NCBI RefSeq assembly: GCF_900114705.1
Contig: NZ_FOTW01000005.1
Span: 124,001 to 188,000, forward strand
Direction of reading: 5' to 3'
Length of the DNA: 64,000 bases
Source of the DNA: Rugamonas rubra
GTDB taxonomy: Bacteria > Pseudomonadota > Gammaproteobacteria > Burkholderiales > Burkholderiaceae_D
In this document: piece by piece, positions 39,518 through 49,126 of the stretch
Numbering within the stretch: position 1 is the stretch's first letter
Layout of the letters: every line of letters starts with the position of its first letter
The notes under the pieces: generated by a model
Database searches by the model: none
Seen by the model: the letters and a program-made list of their open reading frames with translations, nothing else
What the model was told of the DNA's origin: nothing
Made by a program: the position numbers and the translations under genes

Positions 39518-39808
39518 TCAGCGGGTGGCGCCCACCAGCACGCCGCCCGCGCTGGGGTCGGGGGTGCCGACACGGAAGGTGCGTTGCGCCAGGGCGCCGT
39601 CGGCGTCGCGCGCCACCACCCACAGCTCGGCGCCGCGCGCGCCGGACGGAATGAACACCATCTCGTGGCAGGGAGGATCGTCGCAGTCCTCGTGCATCAG
39701 CGGCGCGCCGTCGACGTAGACCTCGATGTGGATGGGCCGCGCGCCGTCGCTGACGACGAAGTGGAACTGCCCGCCGGCAAACGCTTCGTTCAAATTGTTG
39801 ATGTCCAT
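39518..39808 (-). CDS. Hypothetical protein with Ig-like beta character
   Basis: A 96-residue protein starting MDINNLNEAFAGGQFHFVVS. Alternating hydrophobic strands (IHIEVYVDGAPLMHE, GAELWVVARDADGALAQRTF) suggest a small beta sandwich. A strong GGGAGG lies just before the ATG at 39808, deciding the start. No signal peptide and no recognised family. Likely co-transcribed with the membrane protein that follows. Confidence 0.68.
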   Translation of the reverse strand: MDINNLNEAFAGGQFHFVVSDGARPIHIEVYVDGAPLMHEDCDDPPCHEMVFIPSGARGAELWVVARDADGALAQRTFRVGTPDPSAGGVLVGATR

Positions 39809-39890
39809 AGGGCCTCCCGTGTCAGCACAGGTATAGCGCAAACGGGACGGCGAACTTAGACAAAAGCCAAAGCGGCGCGGCTTTTCGGCG

Positions 39891-40751
39891 CTATTCGCCC
39901 GCGACCGGCGCCAGCCCCAGCAGTTGAACCAGGCCCGGCAGAACGGATTCGGCCGACAGCTGCACCTTCAACGCCAGCAATTCGTCGGCCCGCGTCCTGC
40001 CGACGTTGATGGCGACGATGGGCTTGCCTGACTCGGCCGCCAGCTTGCAGAAGCGGAAACCGGAGAACACCATCAGCGAGGAGCCCACCACCAACAGCGC
40101 GTCGGCTTCTTCCAGCATGGCCAGCGCGGCGGCGGTGCGCGGCGGCGGCACGTTGTCGCCGAAGAAGACCACGTCCGGCTGCAGCGTGCCGCCGCAGTGG
40201 CGGCAGTATGGCGGCTGGAAGTCGTCCAGCGCGTCCGGCTCGATCTGCGCGTCGCCGTCCGGCAAGGGCTGCGCCAGCGCCTGCGCCAGGGCCGGGTTGG
40301 CCCCGACCAGCGCCGCCTGGATCGCCGCGCGCGGATGCTCGGCGCGGCAGTCGAGGCAGACCACGCCGTGGATGTTGCCGTGCAGCTCGATCAACCGCCG
40401 GCTGCCGGCGCGCTGGTGCAGGCCGTCGACGTTCTGCGTGATCAGGCCGCCCAGCGCCCCGCCCCGCTCCAGCGCCGCCAGCGCCAGGTGGCCGGCGTTC
40501 GGCGCCGCCCGCGCCAGCGTCGCCCAGCCGACCATGCTGCGCGCCCAGTAGCGCCGGCGCACCGCCTCGGAGCGGCGGAACTCCGGCCCCTGCACCGGCA
40601 AACGGCCGCGCCGCACGCCGTCCTGGTCGCGATAGTCGGGGATGCCGGAGGCCGTGCTCATGCCGGCGCCAGTCAGCGCCAGCACGCGGGAATGCGCTTG
40701 CAGGAAGGCGGCCAGCGGCGCCAGATGGTCGATACGGTCGATGTTGCTCAT
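39891..40751 (-). CDS. Sirtuin (NAD-dependent protein deacylase)
   Basis: A 286-residue SIR2-family enzyme. NAD-binding GAGMSTASGIPDYR (about 28-41), TQNVDGLHQRAG and catalytic His in ELHGNIHGVVC are present; the zinc ribbon has CLDC and CRHC pairs. Removes acetyl or other acyl groups from lysines using NAD+. Belongs to the class with a longer insert between cysteine pairs. Gene stands alone on the minus strand. Confidence 0.93.
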   Translation of the reverse strand: MSNIDRIDHLAPLAAFLQAHSRVLALTGAGMSTASGIPDYRDQDGVRRGRLPVQGPEFRRSEAVRRRYWARSMVGWATLARAAPNAGHLALAALERGGALGGLITQNVDGLHQRAGSRRLIELHGNIHGVVCLDCRAEHPRAAIQAALVGANPALAQALAQPLPDGDAQIEPDALDDFQPPYCRHCGGTLQPDVVFFGDNVPPPRTAAALAMLEEADALLVVGSSLMVFSGFRFCKLAAESGKPIVAINVGRTRADELLALKVQLSAESVLPGLVQLLGLAPVAGE

Positions 40752-41233
40752 AGGTCTTCATGCTAACACCAAGCGAGGCGGTTGAACGTCGCGCCGGGCG
40801 GGCCGGTGCCGGGACGGCGGTTCAGCGGCAGATCGAGCAACACCCCGCCCTTCACCGCCGGCCCGGGCGACGAGACGCACGGCCAGCACGGCCGCATCGA
40901 CATGAAATAGCGATGAGAATTCGCCTCACGGCGGCTAGCGTCCTGCATGCCTACGGCGTGCCGTCAAGCCACGGCACATGCCCGCCGGCAAACGGCGGCG
41001 GCGCACGGGCGGCGGCGGCACAAGGCAAAACAAGGCCACGCCCGGCACCAAGGCGCCCGCCGCGCCTCGGTGCCGCCCGGCTTGGCGCCAGCGACTTTCC
41101 CCTTGCTACGCCCCAAGGTCACTTGCACAATAGAATTAGTGTCTTTTCCACAACGATAGAAAATGTCGTTTTGACAGGACCGGCCGGCAGGCGTAGCGTC
41201 GGTGATCCGATGGATCAACCCTTGAGGAAAATC
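40752..41233. other. Intergenic region upstream of the peroxidase pair, no gene seen
   Basis: 482 bases between the divergent sirtuin and the small peroxidase-partner gene. Open frames on both strands are arginine/alanine-rich low complexity without ribosome-binding sites. AT-rich sequence at about 41123-41175 is the likely promoter for the gene at 41234, but no confident boxes were assigned. Confidence 0.4.
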
Positions 41234-41692
41234 ATGACTAGCCCGCTCAGCCTGATGATGCCCTGCCTGCCCGGCACCAGCCTGGTAGCCGTCGCCGCCA
41301 CTTTGGTGGAGGCGCAGAAACAGATCGACGCCGCCCTGGAGGACATCGGCACCGTCCACTTCGCCCGCTTCCTGATGCTCGACCGCTCGCAGGCCAACCT
41401 GCAGCCGCAACTGAAGAGCGCGGGCACCTCGGACAGCCTGATCATCGGCGTCGTCACCGAATACGACGGCGACTTCAACGCCTACATCCAGGACTTCGTC
41501 ACGCAGCTGGGCGACGTCTTCGACGCGCTGCTCAAGTTCGTCGTCGGCGGCGCCGCGCTGACCCCGGTGATCAACAACGTGCCGGCCTTCCAGGCCTACA
41601 TCACCGTCAACGACGCCTCGCAGCACATCCCCAACAACAGCCTGTACGCCGCCTACCCGCAGACGGTGCAGCAGATCCTCGCCGCCGTCTGA
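41234..41692 (+). CDS. Uncharacterised protein paired with Dyp-type peroxidase
   Basis: A 152-residue protein (MTSPLSLMMPCLPG start) with a ferredoxin-like alternation of helices and strands: VHFARFLMLDRSQANLQPQL, SLIIGVVTEYDGDFNAYIQD and LGDVFDALLKFVVGG. It resembles half of a dimeric alpha/beta-barrel or Dyp-like fold, but I do not recognise a named family. TTGAGGAAAATC before the ATG supports the start over an ATG at 41210. It lies 91 bases ahead of the peroxidase on the same strand and is probably functionally linked with it. Confidence 0.75.
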   Translation: MTSPLSLMMPCLPGTSLVAVAATLVEAQKQIDAALEDIGTVHFARFLMLDRSQANLQPQLKSAGTSDSLIIGVVTEYDGDFNAYIQDFVTQLGDVFDALLKFVVGGAALTPVINNVPAFQAYITVNDASQHIPNNSLYAAYPQTVQQILAAV

Positions 41693-41783
41693 GGCGCGCC
41701 GTTCGTCCCGCGGGCGCCGCACCGGCGCAGCCGATGTCCCCTGGCGCCCGCCCCCTTCCAGCCATCGCCACCGGAGAGCCACC

Positions 41784-43199
41784 ATGGCCGATCCCGACAT
41801 TGACTTCGCCGACGTCCAGGGCACCATCCTGCGCGGCTACCGCGTCGACCTGGCGCGCCACTTCGTCCTCGCCATCAGCGACCCGGCCGGCGCCCGCGCG
41901 CTGATCGCCACGCTGGTCGACGGCAGCGGCGGCCTGCCCGCCGTCACCACCGCGCTGCGCGTCGAACCCAAGCCGCCCTGCTTCCTCAACCTCAGCTTCA
42001 GCTGCGCCGGCCTGGCCGCGCTGGGCCTGACCCCGGCCGAGCTGGCCACCTTCGACCCCGCCTTCCAGCGCGGCGCGGCCAGCGCCGCCACCGCCCAAAG
42101 CATCGGCGACACCGGCAGCAGCGCGCCGCAATTCTGGCTCGGCGGACTGGGCGACGGCGCCCAGGTGCACATGCTGCTCAGCGTCTGGGTCACCGAATCG
42201 CGCGAGGTGCTCGATTCGGTCAGTGCCAAGCTGCGCGCCGCCTGGGCCGGCTGCCTGCGCGAGCTGTACACGCAGGACGCCACCGCCCTGCCCGACAACC
42301 AGGTCCACTTCGGCTACCGCGACAGCATCGCCCAGCCCAACGTCAAGGGCGCGCCGGACAGCAAGCGCATGGCGCCGGACGACCAGCCGGAGGTGGCCAC
42401 CGGCGAGTTCCTGCTCGGCTATGCCAACCAGAGCGGCGGCGTCTACAGCGTCACGCCGGCCCAGTTGTCGACCAACAGCAGCTACGCCGCCTTCCGCATC
42501 CTCGAGCAGGACGTCGCCGCCTTCGACGCCATGCTGGCGCAGTACGCCGGCGAGACCGGCCTGTCGAGCGAAATGGTCGCCGCCAAGTTCTGCGGCCGCT
42601 GGCGCAACGGCAACCCGCTGGAGCTGGCCCCCGAGGTCGCGGGGCCGGTGCTGCCCGACGAGCAGCTCAACAACTTCCACTATGTCACGCCCGACATCGC
42701 CACCGACGACACGCTGGGCCTGAAGTGCCCGATCGGCTCGCACATCCGCCGCAACAACCCGCGCGACGGCAAGGTCAACGGCACCGACGCCGCCCACCAC
42801 CGCATCGTGCGCCGCGCCATGCCCTACGGCCCGGCCTACGACGCGGCCAAGCCCGACCACACGCCGCGCGGCCTGATCGGCTACTTCATCAACGCCAACG
42901 TCGGCAACCAGTTCGAGTTCCTCACCAGCCAGTGGAACAACCAGTCGGAGTTCGTCAAGGCCGCCACCGGGCCGGGCGGCTCGGCCGACGGCAACGCCGT
43001 CTACAACATCAGCGGCCAGGACGTCTTCAGCGGCGTCAACGATCCGGCCACCAGCTCCTTCACCTTCGCCGGCAAGGGTCCCAAGCACGAGGGCAACACC
43101 GTGATCAACGGCTTCGGCCGCACCATCGTCACGCGCGGCAGCGTCTACTGCTTCTTCCCCAGCATCAGCGGCCTGCGCTATCTGGCCGCCATGGGCTGA
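41784..43199 (+). CDS. Dyp-type haem peroxidase
   Basis: A 471-residue dye-decolorising peroxidase. The distal catalytic Asp is D180 in HFGYRDSIAQP (a GxxDS variant of the usual GxxDG). GSHIRRNNPRD (about 318-328) and HHRIVRRAMPYGPAYD (about 338-353) hold the conserved haem-pocket Arg and the proximal His candidates. No Tat or Sec signal is present, unlike EfeB-type relatives, so it is probably cytosolic or carried by another route. GGAGAGCCACC precedes the ATG. Forms a likely two-gene unit with the protein at 41234. Confidence 0.92.
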   Translation: MADPDIDFADVQGTILRGYRVDLARHFVLAISDPAGARALIATLVDGSGGLPAVTTALRVEPKPPCFLNLSFSCAGLAALGLTPAELATFDPAFQRGAASAATAQSIGDTGSSAPQFWLGGLGDGAQVHMLLSVWVTESREVLDSVSAKLRAAWAGCLRELYTQDATALPDNQVHFGYRDSIAQPNVKGAPDSKRMAPDDQPEVATGEFLLGYANQSGGVYSVTPAQLSTNSSYAAFRILEQDVAAFDAMLAQYAGETGLSSEMVAAKFCGRWRNGNPLELAPEVAGPVLPDEQLNNFHYVTPDIATDDTLGLKCPIGSHIRRNNPRDGKVNGTDAAHHRIVRRAMPYGPAYDAAKPDHTPRGLIGYFINANVGNQFEFLTSQWNNQSEFVKAATGPGGSADGNAVYNISGQDVFSGVNDPATSSFTFAGKGPKHEGNTVINGFGRTIVTRGSVYCFFPSISGLRYLAAMG

Positions 43200-43222
43200 G
43201 CCAAACCGCCGGCCAAAGCAAA

Positions 43223-43256
43223 AACGCCGCCTTCCCGGCCAAGGGAAGGCGGCGTT
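43223..43256. terminator. Bidirectional terminator, peroxidase / DUF4259 genes
   Basis: A perfect 14-base-pair stem (AACGCCGCCTTCCC / GGGAAGGCGGCGTT) with a six-base loop. On the minus strand it is followed by TTTGCTTT. It separates two convergent genes. Confidence 0.75.
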
Positions 43257-43314
43257 CGCTGCGCTCGGCGCGGCGGCGCTGCCTCAGCGGCCCGTCGCGA
43301 CGGCGAAGCTGAAC

Positions 43315-43728
43315 TCAGCCGACATTGACTCGGCCCTTCAACTCGGCCACCGAGGCGGTCCAGTCGGCGTAGTGTTCGCTGTCGGCCCACAACTCGCGCA
43401 GCTCGGACTGCTCGGCCAGGATGCGCTCGATCACCTGGTGCGCCTTGGCCGCCAAGTCCGGCCGCGCCTTCTGCGGGCGCTGCTCGACCCAGGCGTCGAC
43501 CGCCTCGCTTTCCTCGTTGCGCAGGCCCCAATGGCCCTGCAGGCGGGCGATCACTTCGATCGCCACCAGCGCCTCGGCGGCGAACGGCGCCTCCAGATAG
43601 GCGCCACCGTTGTCGAGCACGTTGTCGAGGGTGTTCTCCACCGCCTCCAGGTTTCTCGTCTCCTGCAGGTCCTCCGCCCAGTCCAGCGCGTAGTCGTTGC
43701 CGAAGGCGTCCACTGCCCAAGTTCCCAT
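43315..43728 (-). CDS. DUF4259 family protein
   Basis: A 137-residue protein starting MGTWAVDAFGNDYALDWAED, the hallmark N-terminus of DUF4259. Mostly helical; ARLQGHWGLRNEESEAVDAW is also conserved. AAGGAGTGGAAT precedes the ATG. Function unknown. It is 58 bases after the start region of the SPFH gene's stop and on the same strand. Confidence 0.88.
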   Translation of the reverse strand: MGTWAVDAFGNDYALDWAEDLQETRNLEAVENTLDNVLDNGGAYLEAPFAAEALVAIEVIARLQGHWGLRNEESEAVDAWVEQRPQKARPDLAAKAHQVIERILAEQSELRELWADSEHYADWTASVAELKGRVNVG

Positions 43729-43786
43729 ATTCCACTCCTTGTCGAAGGCGGCCTTGCCGCCTTTGTTTTTGCGCCGGACCGGCCGC

Positions 43787-44707
43787 CTATTTTTGCGCCT
43801 TGACCACCTGCATCGCCGTGGCGATCAGGCCGCTCATCTCGCCCAGGTTGGCCGGGATGATGATCGAGTTGTTGGTCTTGGCCAAATTGGCGAAGGCGCC
43901 CACGTACTGCTCGGCCACCTTCAGGTTGACCGCGTCGGCGCCGCCCGGCGACTGGATCGCCGCCCCCACCTCGCGCAGCGCGGCGGCGGTGGCGTCGGCC
44001 AGCGCGACGATGGCGGCGGCCTGCCCCTCGGCGCGGTTGATGGCGGCCTGCTTCTCGCCCTCGGAGCGGGCGATCGAGGCCTCGCGCTCGCCGCTGGCGA
44101 TGTTGATCTGCTCCTGCTTGCGGCCTTCCGAGGCGGCGATCAGCGCGCGCTTCTCGCGCTCGGCGGTGATCTGCGCCTGCATCGCGTGCAGGATCTCCTT
44201 CGGCGGCGTCAGGTCCTTGATCTCGTAGCGCAACACCTTGACGCCCCAGTTGGCGGCCGACTCGTCGATCGCGTTGACGATGGCGGTGTTGATGTGGTCG
44301 CGTTCCTCGAAGGTCTTGTCCAGCTCCATGCGGCCGATCACCGAACGCAGCGTGGTCTGCGCCAGCTGGGTGATGGCGGCGATGTAGTTCGACGAGCCGT
44401 AGGAGGCGCGCATCGGGTCGGTGATCTGGAAATACAGGATGCCGTCGACCTGCAGTTGCGTGTTGTCCTTCGTGATGCAGACCTGCGGCGGCACGTCGAG
44501 CGGGATCTCCTTGAGCACGTGCTTGTAGGCGATGCGGTCGACGAAGGGCACCACGATGTTCAGGCCGGGGCCCAGCGTGGCGTGGTACTTGCCCAGCCGC
44601 TCGACCACCCAGGCGTGCTGCTGCGGTACCACGTTGATGGTCTTGAACACGAACACCAGGGCGAGGATGAACAGGATGAATGTGACGTTACCGAAGCTAA
44701 ATTCCAT
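43787..44707 (-). CDS. qmcA: SPFH/stomatin-like membrane protease-associated protein
   Basis: A 306-residue protein with one N-terminal membrane segment (VTFILFILALVFVFKTINVV), an SPFH domain (VVPQQHAWVVERLGKYHATL, then GLNIVVPFVDRI) and a long coiled coil (EREKRALIAASEGRKQEQIN). Forms large oligomeric rings in the membrane, often with FtsH/HflKC-type quality control. GGAGAG precedes the ATG. Partner NfeD-like gene lies 103 bases upstream. Confidence 0.93.
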   Translation of the reverse strand: MEFSFGNVTFILFILALVFVFKTINVVPQQHAWVVERLGKYHATLGPGLNIVVPFVDRIAYKHVLKEIPLDVPPQVCITKDNTQLQVDGILYFQITDPMRASYGSSNYIAAITQLAQTTLRSVIGRMELDKTFEERDHINTAIVNAIDESAANWGVKVLRYEIKDLTPPKEILHAMQAQITAEREKRALIAASEGRKQEQINIASGEREASIARSEGEKQAAINRAEGQAAAIVALADATAAALREVGAAIQSPGGADAVNLKVAEQYVGAFANLAKTNNSIIIPANLGEMSGLIATAMQVVKAQK

Positions 44708-44810
44708 TGCGTACTCTCCAGGTTGAAAACGGTTTTGCCGCTGTCGCGCGACGACGGCTGCGGCGGTGCTGCTGCTACTGCTGCTAATGCTGGTGCTGCT
44801 GCCGGTGCCC

Positions 44811-45230
44811 TCAGGCGGCCACCACCAAACGGCTGCCGCGCACCTCGCGGATGGTGAACTGGCCGGGCGCCGGTTGGCCGCCGGGCGCCAGGTCGACGTC
44901 CCACATGGCGCCGCGGTACATCACCCGCGCCGAGCCCTCGTGCCAGTGGGCCACGTGCACGGTCTGGCCGATGTCCATGTTGACGTTGGGGTCGCGCGCC
45001 GGGTCGCCGCGCTCGGGCCGGCCGTACTTGCTGCGCCACAGCAGGCCGGTGGCCGCAACGCCGACCACCGCCGCTACCAGCATCTGGCCCGGCGGTTGCA
45101 GCCCGGCCAGAGCAGCCACACCGCCGCAGGCCACACCGATGGAAATCATCAGCAAATAAAAGGTGCCGGTGAACAGCTCGAAAATCACGATCACGCCCGC
45201 CGCCACCAGCCATGTCATCCAGTCCGCCAT
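44811..45230 (-). CDS. NfeD family membrane protein
   Basis: A 139-residue protein: two to three membrane helices (WLVAAGVIVIFELFTGTFYL, VAAVVGVAATGLLWRSK) and a C-terminal OB-fold (VNMDIGQTVHVAHWHEGSAR, REVRGSRLVVAA). GAAGGAGGCATC before the ATG at 45230 decides the start. NfeD and SPFH proteins work as pairs in membrane organisation; here they are adjacent and co-oriented. Confidence 0.9.
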   Translation of the reverse strand: MADWMTWLVAAGVIVIFELFTGTFYLLMISIGVACGGVAALAGLQPPGQMLVAAVVGVAATGLLWRSKYGRPERGDPARDPNVNMDIGQTVHVAHWHEGSARVMYRGAMWDVDLAPGGQPAPGQFTIREVRGSRLVVAA

Positions 45231-45271
45231 GATGCCTCCTTCGATGCGCAAGGACTTGCGCTTTTGAAAAA

Positions 45272-45312
45272 CAAAAACCCCCGCTGCCCGCAACGGGCGA
45301 CGAGGGTTTTTA
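45272..45312 (-). terminator. Terminator between ppsA and nfeD-qmcA
   Basis: Read leftward, a stem with short mismatches (AAACCCTCGTCGCCCG / CGGGCAGCGGGGGTTT) is followed by TTTTGTTTTTC. It lies about 135 bases after the ppsA stop and just before the nfeD leader. Confidence 0.7.
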
Positions 45313-45446
45313 CTGCGATTCGGTAAGTATTAATGGTGTTTGTATTGGTCGACACTATGTAAGCAGTCTAACGCATATCCAGCCCGCGTCAACTTCTTCT
45401 TGTTCGATCTTCACCATTTCCTACTTAACAATATCTTTGCGTAGCC

Positions 45447-47897
45447 TTACTTCTGTTGCAGCGAGGCCAGTTTCTGCCAAGTGTCGATGACCGAGTCCGG
45501 GTTCAAGGACATCGACTCGATGCCCTCACCCATCAGCCATTCGGCGAAGTCAGGGTGGTCCGAAGGGCCCTGGCCGCAGATGCCGATGTACTTGCCCTGT
45601 GCGCGGCAGGCCTTGATCGCCATCGACAGCAGCGCCTTGACCGCAGGGTCGCGCTCGTCGAAGTCGGCCGCCAACAGCGCCATGCCGGAATCGCGGTCCA
45701 GGCCCAGGGTCAGCTGGGTCAGGTCGTTGGAACCGATCGAGAAGCCGTCGAAGTATTGCAGGAACTGGTCGGCCAGGATCGCGTTCGATGGCACTTCGCA
45801 CATCATGATCAGGCGCAGGCCGTTTTCGCCGCGCCTCAGGCCGTTCTTGGCCAGCAGGTCGACCACTTTCTCAGCCTGGCCCAGGGTACGCACGAACGGC
45901 ACCATGATCTCGACGTTGGTCAAGCCCATGTCGTTGCGCACGCGCTTCATGGCCAGGCATTCCATCTCGAAAGACTCGGCGAAGTCCGGCGACAGGTAGC
46001 GCGCCGCGCCACGGAAGCCCAACATCGGGTTTTCCTCGTCCGGCTCGTAGCGCGAACCGCCGATCAGCTTCTTGTACTCGTTCGACTTGAAGTCGGACAA
46101 GCGCACGATCACCGGCTTGGGCCAGAAGGCCGCAGCGATGGTGGCGATGCCCTCGGCCAGCTTGTCGATGTAGAAGGCCTTCGGCGAGGCGTGGCCACGG
46201 GCCACCGACTCGACCGCTTTTTTCAGGTCGGCGTCGATGTTCGGGTATTCCAGAATCGCCTTCGGATGCACGCCGATGTTGTTGTTGATGATGAACTCGA
46301 GACGGGCCAGGCCGACGCCGCCGTTCGGCACCGACTGGAAGTCGAAGGCCAGCTGCGGATTGCCGACGTTGAGCATGATTTTGACCGGCAGCGGCGGCAG
46401 TTCGCCGCGCGCCACTTCGGACACCTCGGTTTCCAGCAGGCCGTCGTAGATCTTGCCCTCGTCGCCTTCGGCGCAGGACACGGTGACGAAGGTGCCGTCC
46501 TTCAGGATGTCGGTGGCGTTGCCGCAACCCACAACCGCCGGCACGCCCAGCTCGCGCGCGATGATCGCCGCGTGGCAGGTACGGCCGCCACGGTTGGTGA
46601 CGATGGCGGCGGCGCGCTTCATGACCGGTTCCCAGTTAGGGTCGGTCATGTCGGCCACCAGCACGTCGCCCGGCTGCACGCGTTCCATGTCGGCCGGGTC
46701 GGTGATGACGCGCACCGGACCGGCGCCGATTTTCTGGCCGATGGCGCGGCCCGAGGTCAGCACGGTGCCGCTCGATTTCAGTTTGAAGCGCTGCTGCGCG
46801 TCGGTCGACTTCTGCTGCGACTTGACCGTCTCCGGACGCGCCTGCAGGATGTACAGCTTGCCGTCGCGGCCGTCCTTGCCCCACTCGATGTCCATCGGAC
46901 GGCCGTAGTGGTTCTCGATGATGACGGCGTACTTGGCCAGCTCGACCACTTCGTTGTCGTCCAGCGAGTAGCGGTTGCGCATCTCGACCGGCACGTCGAC
47001 GGTTTTCACCGAGCGGCCGGCCTTGGCTTCGTTGGTGAATTCCATCTTCAGCAGCTTCGAGCCGATGTTGCGGCGGATCACAGGCGACTTGCCCAGTTCC
47101 AGCATTGGCTTGTGGACGTAGAACTCGTCGGGATTGACCGCGCCCTGCACCACCGTCTCGCCCAGGCCGTAGCTGGAGGTGACGAAGACCACGTCCTTGA
47201 AGCCGGACTCGGTGTCGATGGTGAACATCACGCCGGCCGCGCCCAGGTCCGAGCGGACCATGCGCTGCACGCCGGCCGACAGGGCCACCTCGGCGTGGGT
47301 GAAGCCCTTGTGCACGCGGTAGGAGATGGCGCGGTCGTTGTACAGCGAGGCGAACACCTGCTTCATCGCGTCGAGCACGTTGTCGATGCCGACCACGTTG
47401 AGGAAGGTCTCCTGCTGACCGGCGAAGGACGCGTCCGGCAAGTCTTCGGCGGTGGCCGAAGAACGCACGGCGAACGACATCTCGGTGCTCGAATCGGCCA
47501 CCAGTTTTTCGTAGAAGGATTGGATTTCCGTCGCCAGGCGCGGCTGGAACGGGGTCTCGACGATCCATTGACGGATCTCGGCGCCGGCCAGGGCCAACGA
47601 ACGCACGTCGTCAATGTTCAGGCCGGCCAGACGGTCGGCGATGCGCTCGGCCAGCGGCTTGCCGCCGTTGGCGCTGTACGACAGGAAGTCGCGGAAGGCC
47701 TGCGCCGTGGTGGCGAAACCGCCCGGCACGCGCACGCCGGCCGTGGCCAGCTGGCTGATCATTTCGCCCAGGGAGGCGTTCTTGCCGCCGACGGATTCGA
47801 CATCCGTCATGCGCAATGTTTCGAACGAGGCAACGTACACCGCCTCGCCCGTTTGCTCCTGCTGCTCCTTCAATGCTGCGTTGGAAATGCTGGTCAT
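45447..47897 (-). CDS. ppsA: Phosphoenolpyruvate synthase
   Basis: An 816-residue enzyme converting pyruvate + ATP to phosphoenolpyruvate + AMP + Pi for gluconeogenesis. ATP-grasp-type N-domain ([33 protein letters not shown]), phospho-His domain with H442 in [20 protein letters not shown], and TIM-barrel with catalytic Cys in [23 protein letters not shown] before the ATG at 47897 supports the start over an upstream in-frame codon at 47999. Divergent from its regulator ppsR. Confidence 0.97.
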   Translation of the reverse strand: MTSISNAALKEQQEQTGEAVYVASFETLRMTDVESVGGKNASLGEMISQLATAGVRVPGGFATTAQAFRDFLSYSANGGKPLAERIADRLAGLNIDDVRSLALAGAEIRQWIVETPFQPRLATEIQSFYEKLVADSSTEMSFAVRSSATAEDLPDASFAGQQETFLNVVGIDNVLDAMKQVFASLYNDRAISYRVHKGFTHAEVALSAGVQRMVRSDLGAAGVMFTIDTESGFKDVVFVTSSYGLGETVVQGAVNPDEFYVHKPMLELGKSPVIRRNIGSKLLKMEFTNEAKAGRSVKTVDVPVEMRNRYSLDDNEVVELAKYAVIIENHYGRPMDIEWGKDGRDGKLYILQARPETVKSQQKSTDAQQRFKLKSSGTVLTSGRAIGQKIGAGPVRVITDPADMERVQPGDVLVADMTDPNWEPVMKRAAAIVTNRGGRTCHAAIIARELGVPAVVGCGNATDILKDGTFVTVSCAEGDEGKIYDGLLETEVSEVARGELPPLPVKIMLNVGNPQLAFDFQSVPNGGVGLARLEFIINNNIGVHPKAILEYPNIDADLKKAVESVARGHASPKAFYIDKLAEGIATIAAAFWPKPVIVRLSDFKSNEYKKLIGGSRYEPDEENPMLGFRGAARYLSPDFAESFEMECLAMKRVRNDMGLTNVEIMVPFVRTLGQAEKVVDLLAKNGLRRGENGLRLIMMCEVPSNAILADQFLQYFDGFSIGSNDLTQLTLGLDRDSGMALLAADFDERDPAVKALLSMAIKACRAQGKYIGICGQGPSDHPDFAEWLMGEGIESMSLNPDSVIDTWQKLASLQQK

Positions 47898-48063
47898 AAT
47901 GACACCCTTACTTGATGATAGAAATCTTCCCGCGAGGCGCCGACATTCAATCTTGTTATTCTTAGCGTCGTGCAGCACAATCTTACCGTTGGCAGACATT
48001 TTACAGCCTGCAGCGCAAATTGACGATTCACAATACTTAATTGACGATTAACCTGGCACCCAA

Positions 48064-48912
48064 ATGACCCAAGAACAACGCCCGCCCCTGCCCAACGCCG
48101 CCCGCACGGTATTTTTCGTATCGGATGGCACCGGTATCACGGCAGAGACCTTCGGCCACTCCGTGCTGACGCAGTTCGAGTTGCGCTTCCGCCAGATCCG
48201 CCTGCCCTTCATCGACACCCTCGACAAGGCGCACGACGCGGCGCGCAAGATCAACGAGGCCTTCGCCGCCGACGGCCAGCGCCCGATCATCTTCTCGACC
48301 CTGGTCAAGAGCGACTTGTCGGCGGTGATCCGCAACTGCAAGGGTCTGCACATGGACTTGATCCAGACCTTCGTCGCGCCGCTCGAACAAGAGCTGGGCG
48401 TCAAGTCGACCCACACCATCGGCCGCTCGCACAACATCGTCGACAGCGAGGAGTACAAGAACCGCATCGAGGCGATCAACTTCTCGCTGGCGCACGACGA
48501 CGGCCAGTCGCACAAGAATTTGTCGTCGGCCGACGTGATTTTGGTCGGCGTGTCGCGCTCGGGCAAGACGCCGACCAGCTTGTACCTGGCCATGCAATAC
48601 GGCATCAAGGCGGCCAACTACCCGCTGATCCCGGACGACTTCGAGCGCGGCCGCCTGCCCTCCTCGCTGTACGAGTTCAAGAGCAAGATCTTCGGCCTGA
48701 CCATCACCGCCGAGCGCCTCGCCGAGATCCGCAACGAGCGCCGCGCCGGCAGCAAGTACGCCTCCATCGAGAACTGCCGCTACGAGGTCAACGAGGCCGA
48801 AATGATGATGAAGCGCGAAGGCATCCGCTGGCTATCGTCGACCGCCAAGTCGATCGAGGAGATCTCCACCACGATCCTGCAGGAGATCAAGCCGAACCGG
48901 CGGGATTACTAG
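48064..48912 (+). CDS. ppsR: PEP synthase regulatory kinase/phosphorylase (PSRP)
   Basis: A 282-residue bifunctional enzyme that inactivates PEP synthase by ADP-dependent threonine phosphorylation and reactivates it by phosphorolysis. [19 protein letters not shown] at the start and P-loop [16 protein letters not shown] are characteristic. Divergently placed against ppsA, 166 bases apart, a conserved arrangement. Confidence 0.95.
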   Translation: MTQEQRPPLPNAARTVFFVSDGTGITAETFGHSVLTQFELRFRQIRLPFIDTLDKAHDAARKINEAFAADGQRPIIFSTLVKSDLSAVIRNCKGLHMDLIQTFVAPLEQELGVKSTHTIGRSHNIVDSEEYKNRIEAINFSLAHDDGQSHKNLSSADVILVGVSRSGKTPTSLYLAMQYGIKAANYPLIPDDFERGRLPSSLYEFKSKIFGLTITAERLAEIRNERRAGSKYASIENCRYEVNEAEMMMKREGIRWLSSTAKSIEEISTTILQEIKPNRRDY

Positions 48913-48952
48913 GGCTGAGCGCCCCAGCGCGCCGACAACCCGGTTCAGAAAC

Positions 48953-48986
48953 GACAAACCCGCCAACAGGCGGGTTTGTCTTAAAT
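48953..48986 (+). terminator. Terminator after ppsR
   Basis: A perfect 12-base-pair stem (GACAAACCCGCC / GGCGGGTTTGTC), AACA loop, then TTAAAT; 40 bases after the ppsR stop. Confidence 0.8.
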
Positions 48987-49126
48987 CGGGGCGGCCCCGC
49001 AGAACGGGACCAAAACTAACCTAGTGTCTTCACCGGAATGGTAGCCGGGAGAGGACGCCTCCTAGGGCTGCATCTCCAGCATAGCACCAAGATCGCAAAT
49101 TGCGAATTTCAGCCCTGTCTGCACAA

